A stretch of DNA of 64,000 bases, from NCBI RefSeq assembly GCF_030052815.1, contig NC_079499.1, forward strand, positions 69,517,760-69,581,759. The letters are read 5' to 3'. Within the stretch, counting starts at the first letter, position 1. Every line of letters begins with the position of its first letter. Positions 47,124 to 58,220 of the stretch are shown here, one piece after another. The translations under genes were made by a program, and so were the position numbers. The DNA comes from Hevea brasiliensis (taxonomy: Eukaryota > Streptophyta > Magnoliopsida > Malpighiales > Euphorbiaceae). Below the pieces are notes generated by a model that saw only the letters and a program-made list of their open reading frames with translations, did not search any database and was not told the DNA's origin.

Positions 47124-47135
47124 TGGTATCAGAGC
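47124..47135 (+). promoter_or_regulatory. primer-binding site of internal region 1
   Basis: TGGTATCAGAGC, exact match to the plant initiator tRNA-Met site, five bases (TTTAG) after LTR1. Confidence 0.92.
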
Positions 47136-47245
47136 ACGGTTTAGGCGTTTCTGGGCCTAGATTGAGTCCATACCATGCATTGCATTTGTAAGAGTCGAGG
47201 TGACACTAACGCAGATCTGTTTATCTTTCTTATTTTGAATAGGAT

Positions 47246-48440
47246 ATGGATCCTTCATCTCAAAGGGCAGTCGAGGAGGAAGTGGAGAGTCATGCTCCAC
47301 CTGCAGCAGCTGAGACTGGGGGCATGAGAGAATCTGCTCCGCCAGCTCAAGCAGAGCCTGCTCAGCCTCCACAGGCCATGTTCCAACAAATGGCCGACTT
47401 CTTTAGACAGATGGCTGGGGTAATGCCAGCACCACCACCACCACCACCAGCTCCACAGCAGAAGTCACACCTGGAAAGGTTAAGAAAATTTGGGGCAGTG
47501 GATTTCTATGGCAAGAGAGAAGATGACTCATGCCGAGAATTGGTTGAACAGAACGGGCAGAGTCTTGAAACAACTTCACTGCACTCCAGAGCAAAACCTG
47601 GAAGCTGCCATCTCTTTACTGCAAGATGATGCTTATGAGTGGTGGGACACAGTGTCCAGTGAAGTGCAGCCAGAAGCTGTAACTTGGGACTTCTTTCTCT
47701 CCGAGTTCAAGAAGAAGTATGTGGGTACTGTATATCTGGAAGAGAGAAGAAGAGAATTTATTAACCTGAGGCAAAGACAATTGTCAGTGGCTGAGTATGA
47801 GAAAGAATTCGTCCGATTAAGCCGCTACGGAAGGGAGATAGTCCCAAATGAAGCTGAAAGATGCAAGAGATTTGAAGAGGGACTAAATGATAACATCAAG
47901 ATCCAGCTCACTGCCTTGGGAATCACCGAATTTACCAAGTTAGTGGAAGCTGCCATAAAGGTTGAAAAAGTGAGAATTAGTGAGTGGACTAGAAGAGAGA
48001 GACAGCAGAAGAGGGGACCGGGTCAGTCTAGTTCAGCTCCTGCATCAGGGAAGAAGTTTAAGGGTCCTCCTGCACAGAGTTCGGTCCACCCATAGGGCTG
48101 TGGTCGGGGGCCTGTGCCACGCTCACCCCTAGGAGAGGTCACCCACACCATCGGTGGGCGCTCCAGGATGGGGTCCAGGGACCAGCCCAAAGATCTTCTC
48201 GCATGTCCACACCGCCGAAATGGCACAAAGGGGAAAGTTGGAGAGTGTCTGGTGCTTGCTTGAAAATTGGGTCGACATAAAAACAACTGAGGAATTTCCC
48301 ACGCAGAACTACTACACCGCCCGACACAAGTAGATGCACCGCTCCCGCACCACCAAGGGGTAGAAGGCCTGCAAACTGTGGGACCATCTCAGAGGCCTGC
48401 ATTGGAGCCAGCAGAGAGGCCGATAATGCACCACCCGCCG
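47246..48440 (+). pseudogene. gag, first copy, frameshifted
   Basis: The ATG at 47246 opens MDPSSQRAVEEEVESHAPPA. The first frame ends wrongly after GKREDDS because five bases present in the second copy are missing near 47528. The main gag domain (WWDTVSSEV, SVAEYEKEFVRLSRYGREI) continues in another frame to 48095. The zinc-knuckle region (about 48200-48300) is scrambled relative to the second copy by several small changes. Capsid/nucleocapsid precursor, not functional as read. Confidence 0.85.
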
Positions 48441-49018
48441 TAAATTATGCTCGAGAGCTCAGAGGAGCAAGATGCCCTGACGTCATCGTGGGTACGTTCT
48501 CCCTCTACACTACACCTGTGCATGCATTGGTGGATCCAGGATCCACTCATTCATACATCTGCATCAATCTACCCGTAGAAAGGGGGATACTGGTAGGGGA
48601 GAGTGACCAAGACATTCTGGTCACTAATCCATTGGGTCACAGTGTGGTAGTGAACAAGGTATACAAGGGTTGCCCTTTAAGGATTCAGGGGTATGAATTC
48701 TTGGCAGACTTGATTGAGTTACCCTTCCATGAGTTTGACGTGATTTTGGGAATGGACTGGTTGTCACATCATCAGGCAATAGTTGATTGCAAATTGAAGA
48801 GAATTTCTCTAAAAACTTCAGAGGGTAATGAGATCACAGTTGTGGGGGAAAGGACAGATTTCTTGTCCAATGTCATCTCAGCCACAGTTGCAAGAAGAAT
48901 GATGAGAAAAGGCTGTGAAGCCTACCTAGCACATGTGGTGGATACTAGGCAGGCTAAGCCAAACCTAAGTGACATACCCATAGTGAGAGACTTCCCAGAG
49001 GTATTTCCTGAAGAGTAG
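48441..49018 (+). pseudogene. protease, first copy
   Basis: The frame 48488-49018 has the active site HALVDPGSTHSYI (D-P-G-S, as in many Tekay-type proteases) and FDVILGMDWLSHHQAIVDC. It ends in DFPEVFPEE followed by a TAG (49016-49018) where the frame should continue into RT. Otherwise intact. Confidence 0.85.
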
Positions 49019-49024
49019 CCTGGT

Positions 49025-50300
49025 TTGCCACCAGAAAGGGAAGTCGAATTTGCTATTGAGACACTGCCGGGTACAGCACCCATTTCCATTGCTCCTTATA
49101 AGATGGCACCGACTGAATTGAGGGAGTTGAAAACTCAATTGCAAGAGTTGCTGGATAAGGGGTTCATACGCCCCAGTGTGTCACTATGGGGAGCTCCAGT
49201 GCTATTTGTAAAGAAGAAGGATGGGACTTTGAGGCTATGTATTGATTACCGACAGTTGAATAAAGTGACAGTAAAGAATAAATATCCGTTGCCTAGAATT
49301 GATGATCTGTTTGATCAGTTGAAGGGAGCAGGAGCATTTTCCAAGATTGATCTCAGATCAGGGTATCATCAGCTGAGGGTGAAGGATGCAGATGTGCCAA
49401 AGACTGCATTCAGGACCCAATATGGGCATTATGAGTTCTTAGTGATGCCCTTTGGCCTAACAAATGCACCAGCGGCATTCATGGACCTTATGAACCGTAT
49501 CTTTCATCCACACTTAGATCGGTTCGTAGTGGTCTTTATTGATGACATTTTGGTGTATTCCAAGACCAGGGAAGAACATGATGAGCATTTGAGGATTGTT
49601 CTGCAAACCCTGAAAGAAAAGAAGCTGTATGCTAAGTTGTCCAAGTGTGACTTCGGTTGGATGAGATTGCATTCCTTGACACATAGTGTCACCGATGGGA
49701 TTAGGTGGATCCCAAGAAAATAGAAGCGATGATGGAATGGAAGCCTCCCAGAATACAACCGAGGTCGGAAGTTTCTTGGGGCTAGCTGGGTATTACAGAG
49801 ATTTGTGAAGGGATTTTCCTAATAGCCGCTCCAATGACCAAGTTGTTACACAAGAATGTCGATTTGACCGGAATGACAAGTGTCGCACCAGCTTTGAGAA
49901 GTTGAAGGCTATGTTGACAGAGGCACCAGTGTTAACACAACCAAAGGTCGTGAAAGGACTTTGTGGTCTACAGTGATGCCTCTCATAATGGGCTAGGGTG
50001 TGTATTGATGCAAGAGGGGAAAGTGATCGCCTATGCTTCCAGACAGCTAAGGCCACATGAACAAAATTACCCTACCCATGATTTGGAGCTTGCAGCAATT
50101 ATCTTCGCACTGAAGATATGGAGGCATTATTTGTATGGTGAAAAGTGTTACATCTACACGGACCACAAAAGCCTGAAATACTTGCCAACCTGTATGAGCT
50201 CAACCTTAGACAGAGGCGATGGATTGAGTTCTGAAGGACTATGATTGTGTAATTGACTATCATCCTGGGAAGGCAAATGTAGTTGCTGATGCTTTGAGCA
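49025..50300 (+). pseudogene. reverse transcriptase and RNase H, first copy
   Basis: RT frame 49025-49723: [66 protein letters not shown] and the catalytic FIDD box ([13 protein letters not shown], near 49540). The thumb/connection at 49660-49960 is broken by several frameshifts. RNase H resumes at 49963: [37 protein letters not shown]. After another frame change near 50200, [10 protein letters not shown] gives the last catalytic Asp. Confidence 0.85.
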
Positions 50301-51930
50301 GAAAATCCATGATTGCTTTGAGATCATTGAATGCCCGTCTATCTTTGATTCGAGATGGAGCTATTTTGGCTGAGTTGCAAGTAAGGCCAAACCTGCTACA
50401 GCAGATACTAGATGGGCAGAAGGTAGATGAGAAGCTAATGGCTATTGTGAGCAAGATTTCAGAGGGAAAAGCAACTGATTATGAGGTGAAAGCAGATGGG
50501 TGTCTGTATTATAAAGGAAGACTGTGTGTACCAGATGATGGGGAATTGAAGGCCAGTATTCTAAAAGAGGCACACACCAGTGTATATGCTATGCACCCAG
50601 GAAGTACAAAGATGTACCATGATCTGAAACTCCAGTATTGGTGGCCTGGTATGAAGAGGGATATAGGTGACTATGTGACTAAATGTTTGACATGTCAGCA
50701 AGTCAAGGCAGAACACCAAGTTCCATCAGGTTTGCTACAGCCTATACGCATACCTGAATGGAAATGGGATCGGTCACCATGGATTTTGTAAGTGGGCTAC
50801 CTCTCACCCTAAGAAACATGATGCAAAGATGGGTGATAGTTGATAGATTGACAAAGTCAGCACACTTTTTGCCAGTTAGGACTGACTACTCACTGGAGAA
50901 GTTAGCAGAATTGTATATCAGTGAGATAGTTAGACTGCATGGAATTCCACTTTCCATCATATCCGAGACCCAAGGTTTACATCGAGATTCTCGGAAGAAG
51001 TTGCATGAATCCTTGGGTACACAACTCCATTTCAAAGATGCCTTTTCCATCCTCGCACGGATGGGCAATCAGAAAGAGTAATCCAGGTAAACAATTGAAA
51101 CTCATGAAATTGATACAAATGTTGAACTGAAATGATAATAATAACATGAAATATATGTCAGGTCCTTGAGGATATGCTGAGGAGTTGTGTCATTGAGTTT
51201 GAGGGAAGTTGGGATAGATACCTCCCACTGGCAGAGTTTGCATACAACAATAGCTACCAAGCTAGCATTCAAATGGCCCCATATGAAGCAATCGTATGGG
51301 AGAAAATGTAGAACTCAGCAGCCGGACTGAATTGGGCGAAGACAAATCGGTAGGGCTGACACTGTGAAACAGATCGAGGAGAAAGTGAAATTGATCAAAG
51401 CCAACTTGAAGGTTGCCTCGATGCATGTAAATCTTATGCCGACCTGAAGAGAAAAGAAATAGAATATGCGGTTGGCGACAAAGTGTTCCTCAAGGTGTCA
51501 CCGTGGAAGAAAGTGTTGAGGTTTGGAAGAAAAGGTAAGTTGAGCCCTAGGTTTATTGGCCCATATGAAGTTATTGAACGTGTGGGTCCAGTGGCCTATA
51601 GGCTAGCTTTACCACCGTGAGCCGACAAGATCCACAATGTGTTCCACGTGTCCATGCTCAGAAGATACCGCTCAGATACTTCGCATGTCATCTCCAGAGA
51701 AGAAATTGAAATACAGCCGGATTTGACATATGAAGAAGAACCTCTACGGATCCTAGCTCGGGAAGTGAAAGAGTTGAGGAACAAACAGATTCCATTGGTG
51801 AAAGTGCTTTGGAGGCACCACAACACCGAGGAGGCAACTTGGGAAAGTGAAGAAACGATGAGGCAACAGTTCCCTCAACTGTTTGCATCAGGTAAATTTC
51901 GAGGACGAAATTTAAATTAGAGGGGAAGAG
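50301..51930 (+). pseudogene. integrase and chromodomain-like C-terminus, first copy, with candidate intron
   Basis: The HHCC zinc region is [19 protein letters not shown]...CLTCQQ. The first catalytic Asp is in MDFVSGLP. The stretch around the second Asp (near 50960) is shifted by a small deletion. The Glu motif directly precedes a 75-base GT-AG segment (51087-51161) that has stops in frame. After it the frame resumes with VLEDMLRSCVIEFEGSWD, a Lys-rich region with [20 protein letters not shown] (the GPY/F-type module [13 protein letters not shown]), then RNKQIPLVKVLWRHHNTEEA, a chromodomain-like segment. A TGA at 51618-51620 interrupts the GPY/F region. Confidence 0.82.
51087..51161 (+). 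other. candidate spliceosomal intron in the integrase, first copy
   Basis: CAG|GTAAAC...ATATATGTCAG|GTCC, 75 bases, about 76% A+T, with stops in the reading frame. The coding frame before and after it joins without loss. The same segment is at 59000-59074 with one substitution. Confidence 0.65.
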
Positions 51931-51931
51931 T
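51919..51931 (+). promoter_or_regulatory. polypurine tract of internal region 1
   Basis: AGAGGGGAAGAGT directly before LTR2, after the tail phrase AAATTTCGAGGACGAAATTT. Confidence 0.85.
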
Positions 51932-54900
51932 TGTAACACCCTCCCAGAACCACTTCGTACATCCTACTGCTCCGGTGATCGAGGTCGGACCTAGAACGTC
52001 CGGAAAAATAATTAAACTAAAGTCAGGAACCCTAATTAACTCAAATATTAATAAGAAAAATTTAGTAAAAATTTTAGAAATAAAATACAATCAAGTAAAA
52101 CGAGCCGGTGCCCAAGCGATGGGTAACCGGAGGGAAGTTGCGGTTCTCGCAACGAGGAGCCCTAGACCCGGGGGAAAAATTATAAAATAATTTTTGAGAC
52201 TCCAGAGAAGGGTTATTGAGGTTCCTATGGCATTAGAATGCCAAGAAAATACCTAGAAAAATTTTTCAATCAGATGCATAATTTTGACCCGTTAAGCCAA
52301 ACGGAGGGCATTTTGGTCATTTCGCCTTCCGAAGTGATTTTTGGCCGACTTGTCCAGTTGAGTAAATAATTAATATAACATAAAATATGAAGAAACATTG
52401 CTAGAAATTGAATTGAAAATGAGTAGTGGAGGAAAGAAAAAAAAAATGCAATAAAATGCAATTTATGACATCAATGTGATGTCATTTGTAATTTCCAACC
52501 AATCACACTTAAGCACCCATTTAAGCAACAAATAAAAGAGATAAATAAGACTAAATAAAGACCAAAAGAAGACCAAAAACGTGAGCAGCCATGCCTTCCC
52601 CATTTCAGCCGTTTCCATCTTCCCTCTCCCTCCACCATTTTTATCAAGCTTTGAACTTGATTTTCTCTTCATCCACTCACTAAAACCCATAAGTCCCTTC
52701 ATTAAAAATTAATCCCACATCTTAAACAAACTCTTGGCAGCCAACAAGAGGAAGGAAATTGAGGTTTAGAGGCTTGGAAAAATCTGCCACACAAGGTTAG
52801 TGCAACTATAACTTAAAAACTCATTATTTTCATGGTTTAGGACTTGAAACTTAGTGAGAATTGTGATTTAAATGAACAAAAACCTAAGTGTATGAGCTCT
52901 TAAATTTTGGCTGCCCTAGCTATGGAATAGGAGGGAGTGTTTTTATGAGCTTGAAGTGATCTAGAATTATATTAGAAGTTGATAAACACAAGAATAATGG
53001 ATTAAAAGTTAACAAAGGTAAGTTGTGTAAAACATGAACTTGAATTAGGGTTTTGTGAGCAAAATGTAAACTTGGTTTAGGAAATTGTTAGGGCACATTT
53101 TAATGGTCAATTAGTGACCATTTTAGATATGTTGACCATAAATGGGACTGAAAAATGCTATGGCAAAGTGAGGTGAAATCGCCCTATGGATGACAAAGAT
53201 AGGACTGAAATTTCAGTCCCTTTGCACTGCCATAACTTGGGCTGTGCTTGTCCAATTGATGTTTGGCCAATTGGACATGAAACTAGGCTTATAATGGCAC
53301 ATTTTTGCTGAAGAAACCATGCCCAAAAGACCAAAGAAAAAGGGTCAAAACTCAGCCACAATCCGGAACCCTGAAACTGCCTCAGCAGAATTTGACCAAA
53401 TGAATAGTAACTGTTCATTTGGCCATAAGTCACTGTATATTTGGTCAATTGGTCTGAAATTTTTACAGAAACAAGTTAAGACATAGACAAACAACTTTCA
53501 TGAAGGAACCTACCCCAAATTATGGCCAGAACCCAGTCAACCAAGTGACTCAAGTCACTGTTCATGCACTGTAGATATAGTAAAATTCTGCAGACTGCAT
53601 ATCCGGGTAGCTTGGGTTTTTGAGCCATATCTGGAGCTAAAAAACTCCAAATGGAGTGATTTAAAAAAAGAAATTCAACTAGACAAAATAAGGAACAACT
53701 TTCATGTTTTACATTTTTTCAAATTCCAACAGTAACAGTGTCCAATGGGACAGTGAACTTGACTTCCCAAAACTGAAAATTCTGCTGGTTTTGAGTTTCA
53801 CTTTGGAATGGTTTTAACACTTAATGCCAACAAGTTTTAAACACCAAATGTGGTATGTTGGGAGTGCCAAAGTCAATGTACACATTTTTATTCCAAAAGT
53901 CAACATTTTTGTTGACCAATGATGAATAGTGACACCGAAAAAGTTGAAATTCACAAATTGAAAAATTTAAAAGTTCCAAATGCCCTAGTATACCTAACAA
54001 GATTGGTTTGGATAGTTTGGCATGCCAATAGGGTTCCGTTAGCAGTACTGCACATGGCAAAAATGCCATTCTGTGATTTCATGGCTTTTAGCCATTCTGA
54101 CTTTGCATTGAGACTTGGCCTTGTGCTCGATATTATTTACACCTTGTTAGCTGCTCGCTGCACACCGAGATGCATATGTGACCGATGGTGTGACGCCCGA
54201 GGTACTAGGTACCCAAAGTGCGCCATCTGCTATCCACCCAATGCGTGTAGGTTACTTGGGGCAACCAAATGAATAAAAGTGAACAAAGTTAATGAATTAA
54301 TGAATATACCAAAATCAAACAAAGAAAGCATACACTTTGCATACACATTTATTTTCTTGCTATTTTCTTCTATTATATTATTGCACCACTAAGCATTATT
54401 GCTTAGCGCGTTGCTTTTGCCACGCGTAGGTACCGAGATCCCGATCGTGAGCCCAGTAGACCACGTGATCGGGTGAGTCCATCCGATAGCTTCGCTGTCT
54501 GTGTCACCTCACTACCTGCAGTGCATCGGTAGGGCACTAGGTGTCATTTTGTCATTTTGATATTTTTTAGCAGATTTGTATTTTCTCATATGTATTTGAA
54601 CTCATGTAATATATTTTGATGTTTATGTAAATAATGAAAGTTATGACTATGAATGCAAGATTTGAGCATGTATTTATTGCTTGTATATGAGAAATGGATG
54701 TTGAGAAATGAAAAGGTTGTTGAAACTTGAAACTGAAAAATTGTTGAAACCTTGATATTGAGTTTTGTGATGATATTGAAGTTGAGAATGAATGAATTTG
54801 TCTATTGGAAGTGTTTTTAACAGGTTTCGAAGAACGGTTTTCTACATTTTTAGCCGGTTCACTGCCTTATTTTCTTTAAAATTTTCGGAACCTTAAATGA

Positions 54901-55052
54901 ATGATACTTTTGATGAATGGTTTAAATAAATTGTATTTCATAAATTATATGCAAAAGCATTGTCTAAATTAATTGAGGAATATTAGAGTGTGCCGGTACA
55001 CCAGGTGGCATTACTTACTCGGGTATACTGTACACGGGTAAGGGGTGTCACA
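51932..55052 (+). repeat. LTR2 (middle LTR) of the tandem chromovirus
   Basis: 3121 bases, TGTAACACCC to GGGGTGTCACA. Not flanked by TSDs; it serves as the 3' LTR of internal 1 and the 5' LTR of internal 2. At most sites that separate LTR1 from LTR3 it agrees with LTR3. It has private changes near 53185-53200 and 54205-54240. Confidence 0.93.
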
Positions 55053-55057
55053 TTTAG

Positions 55058-55069
55058 TGGTATCAGAGC
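55058..55069 (+). promoter_or_regulatory. primer-binding site of internal region 2
   Basis: TGGTATCAGAGC, five bases after LTR2; same as at 47124. Confidence 0.92.
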
Positions 55070-55179
55070 ACGGTTTAGGCGTTTCTGGGCCTAGATTGAG
55101 TCCATACCATGCATTGCATTTGTAAGAGTCGAGGTGACACTAACGCAGATCTGTTTATCTTTCTTATTTTGAATAGGAT

Positions 55180-56373
55180 ATGGATCCTTCATCTCAGAGG
55201 GCAGTCGAGGAGGAAGTGGAGAGTCATGCTCCACCTGCAGCAGCTGAGACTGGGGGCATGAGAGAATCTGCTCCGCCAGCTCAAGCAGAGCCTGCTCAGC
55301 CTCCACAGGCCATGTTCCAACAAATGGCCGACTTCTTTAGACAGATGGCTGGGGTAATGCCAGCACCACCACCACCACCACCAGCTCCACAGCAGAAGTC
55401 ACACCTGGAAAGGTTAAGAAAATTTGGGGCAGTGGATTTCTATGGCAAGAGAGAAGATGACTCTGTTGCAGCCGAGAATTGGTTGAACAGAACGGGCAGA
55501 GTCTTGAAACAACTTCACTGCACTCCAGAGCAAAACCTGGAAGCTGCCATCTCTTTACTGCAAGATGATGCTTATGAGTGGTGGGACACAGTGTCCAGTG
55601 AAGTGCAGCCAGAAGCTGTAACTTGGGACTTCTTTCTCTCCGAGTTCAAGAAGAAGTATGTGGGTACTGTATATCTGGAAGAGAGAAGAAGAGAATTTAT
55701 TAACCTGAGGCAGAGACAATTGTCAGTGGCTGAGTATGAGAAAGAATTCGTCCGATTAAGCCGCTACGGAAGGGAGATAGTCCCAAATGAAGCTGAAAGA
55801 TGCAAGAGATTTGAAGAGGGACTAAATGATAACATCAAGATCCAGCTCACTGCCTTGGGAATCACCGAATTTACCAAGTTAGTGGAAGCTGCCATAAAGG
55901 TTGAAAAAGTGAGAATTAGTGAGTGGACTAGAAGAGAGAGACAGCAGAAGAGGGACCGGTCGCCTAGTTCAGCTCCCGCATCGTGGAAGAAGTTTAAGGG
56001 TCCTCCCGCACAGAGTTCTGGTCACCACAGGCTGTGGTCACCTCAGGGGCCTGAGCCACGCTTCACCCCTAGGAGAGGTCACCCACACCATCGCGGGCGC
56101 TCCAGTGGATGGGGTTCAGGGACCAGCCAAAGATCTTCTGCGTGTCCACACTGTCAGAAATGGAACAAGGGGGAATGTTGGAGAGTGACTGGTGCTTGCT
56201 TGAGATGTGGGTCGACAGAACATCAACTGAGGAACTGCCCACGCAGAACTACTACAGCTACTCCGACACAAATAGACAGACCTGCTCCTGCACCACCAAG
56301 GGGTAAAAGGCCTGTAAATCAAGTCGTGGGACCATCTCGCAGGCCTACATCCGAGCCACAGAGAGGCCGATAA
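55180..56373 (+). CDS. gag, second copy, intact
   Basis: 397 codons from ATG to TAA. A Pro/Ala-rich N-terminus with AMFQQMADFFRQMAG is followed by the Retrotrans_gag domain (about residues 75-235: FGAVDFYGKRED, NWLNRTGRVLKQLHCT, DDAYEWWDTV, SVAEYEKEFVRLSRYGREIV) and a Ser/Pro/Arg/His-rich linker. The zinc knuckle CLRCGSTEHQLRNC (CX2CX4HX4C) is preceded by CPHCQKWNKGECW. It would form the capsid and bind genomic RNA. This is the only full-length uninterrupted gag in the window. The frame stops before the protease, so protease and pol would need a frameshift, or the stop is an error. Confidence 0.85.
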   Translation: MDPSSQRAVEEEVESHAPPAAAETGGMRESAPPAQAEPAQPPQAMFQQMADFFRQMAGVMPAPPPPPPAPQQKSHLERLRKFGAVDFYGKREDDSVAAENWLNRTGRVLKQLHCTPEQNLEAAISLLQDDAYEWWDTVSSEVQPEAVTWDFFLSEFKKKYVGTVYLEERRREFINLRQRQLSVAEYEKEFVRLSRYGREIVPNEAERCKRFEEGLNDNIKIQLTALGITEFTKLVEAAIKVEKVRISEWTRRERQQKRDRSPSSAPASWKKFKGPPAQSSGHHRLWSPQGPEPRFTPRRGHPHHRGRSSGWGSGTSQRSSACPHCQKWNKGECWRVTGACLRCGSTEHQLRNCPRRTTTATPTQIDRPAPAPPRGKRPVNQVVGPSRRPTSEPQRGR

Positions 56374-56985
56374 TAGACCACCGCCGTAAATTATGCTCGA
56401 GAGCTCAGAGGAGCAAGATGCCCTGACGTCATCGTGGGTACGTTCTCCTCTACACTACACTGTGCATGCATTGGTGGATCCAGATCCACTCATTCATACA
56501 TCCGCATCAATCTACCCATAGAAAGGGGGATACTGGTAGGGAGAGTGACCAAGACATTCGGTCACTAATCCATTGGGTCACAAAGGTGGTAGTGAACATT
56601 GTATTCAAGGGTTGCCCTTTTATTATTCAGGGGTATGAATTCTTTGCAGACTTGATTGAGTTACCCTTCCATGAGTTTGACGTGATTTTGGGAATGGACC
56701 GTTGTCACGTCATCGTGCAATAGTTGATTGCAAATTGAAGAGAATTTCTAAAAACTTCAGAGGGTAATGAGATCACAGCTTGTGGGGAAAGGATGATTTC
56801 TTGTCCAATGTCATCTCACACAGATTGCAAGAAGAATGATGAGAAAAGGTCGTGAAGCCTACCTAGCACATGTGGTGGATACTAGGCGTGCTAAGCCAAA
56901 CCTAAGTGACATACCCACAGTGAGAGACTTCCTGCAGGTATTTCGAAGAGTTGCACGGTTTGCCACCGTAAAGGGAAGTCGAATT
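56374..56985 (+). pseudogene. protease, second copy, broken
   Basis: The same protease as 48441-49018, but the active-site segment (near 56465-56500) and the middle are split over three frames by single-base losses; FDVILGMD is still readable (56675-56700). Several breaks are at CAG/CTG when compared with the first copy. Confidence 0.8.
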
Positions 56986-58220
56986 TGCTATTGAGACACC
57001 GCTGCACAAAGACCCATTTCCATTGCTCCTTATAAGATGGCACCCATCGAATTGAGGGAGTTGAAAACTCAATTGCAAGAGTTGCTGGATAAGGGGTTCA
57101 TACGCCCAAAGGTGTCACCATGGGGAGCTCCAAAGGTCGCTTTGTAAAGAAGAAGGATGGGACTTTGAGGCTATGTATTGATTACCGGCAGTTGAATAAA
57201 GTGACAGTAAAGAATAAATATCCGTTGCCTAGAATTGATGATCTGTTTGATCAGTTGAAGGGAGCAGGAGTATTTTCCAAGATTGATCTCAGATCAGGGT
57301 ATCATCAGCTGAGGGTGAAGGATGCAGATGTGCCAAAGACTGCATTCAGGACCCGATATGGGCATTATGAGTTCTTAGTGATGCCCTTTGGCCTAACAAA
57401 TGCACCAATGCATTCATGGACCTTATGAACTGTATCTTTCATCCACACTTAGATCGGTTCGTAGTGGTCTTTATTGATGACATTTTGGTGTATTCCAAGA
57501 CCAGGGAAGAACATGATGAGCATTTGAGGATTGTTCTGCAAACCCTGAAAGAAAAGAAGTCAGATGCTAAGTTGTCCAAGTGTGACTTCTGGTTGGATGA
57601 GATTGCATTCCTTGGACACATAGTGTCAGCTGATGGGATTAGGGTGGATCCCAAGAAAATAGAAGCAGTGATGGAATGGAAGCCTCCCAGGAATACAACT
57701 GAGGTCAGAAGTTTCTTGGGGCTAGCTGGGTATAGCTGCTCCAATGACCAAGTTGTTACATAAGAATGTCAGATTTGACTGGAATGACAAGTGTCGCACT
57801 GGGCTTTGAGAAGTTGAAGGCTATGTTGACAGAGGCACCAGCAGTTAACACAACCAAAGGTCGTGAAAGGACTTTGTGGTCTACAGTGATGCCTCTCATA
57901 ATGGGCTAGGTGTGTATTGATGCAAGAGGAGAAAGTGATCGCCTATGCTTCCGCATACCTAAGGCCACATGAACAAAATTACCCTACCCATGATTTGGAG
58001 CTTGCGGCAATTATCTTCGTGATCAAGATATGGAGGCATTATTTGTATGGTGAAAAGTGTTACATCTACACGGACCACAAAAGCTCAAATACTTGCCAAC
58101 CCAGAAGGAGCTCAACCTTAGACAGAGGCGATGGATTGAGTTCCTGAAGGACTATGATTGTGTAATTGACTATCATCCTGGGAAGGCAAATGTAGTTGCT
58201 GATGCTTTGAGCAGAAAATC
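56986..58220 (+). pseudogene. reverse transcriptase and RNase H, second copy, broken
   Basis: RT motifs [46 protein letters not shown] and FIDDILVYS are present in two frames (57120-57428, 57416-57763). A deletion of about 30 bases in the connection follows LGLAGY (57730) relative to the first copy. RNase H continues at 57890-58220 with YIYTDHKSS and [10 protein letters not shown], with one frame change near 58085. Compared with the first copy, the segment linking RT to RNase H (57560-57740) is better kept here. Confidence 0.82.
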
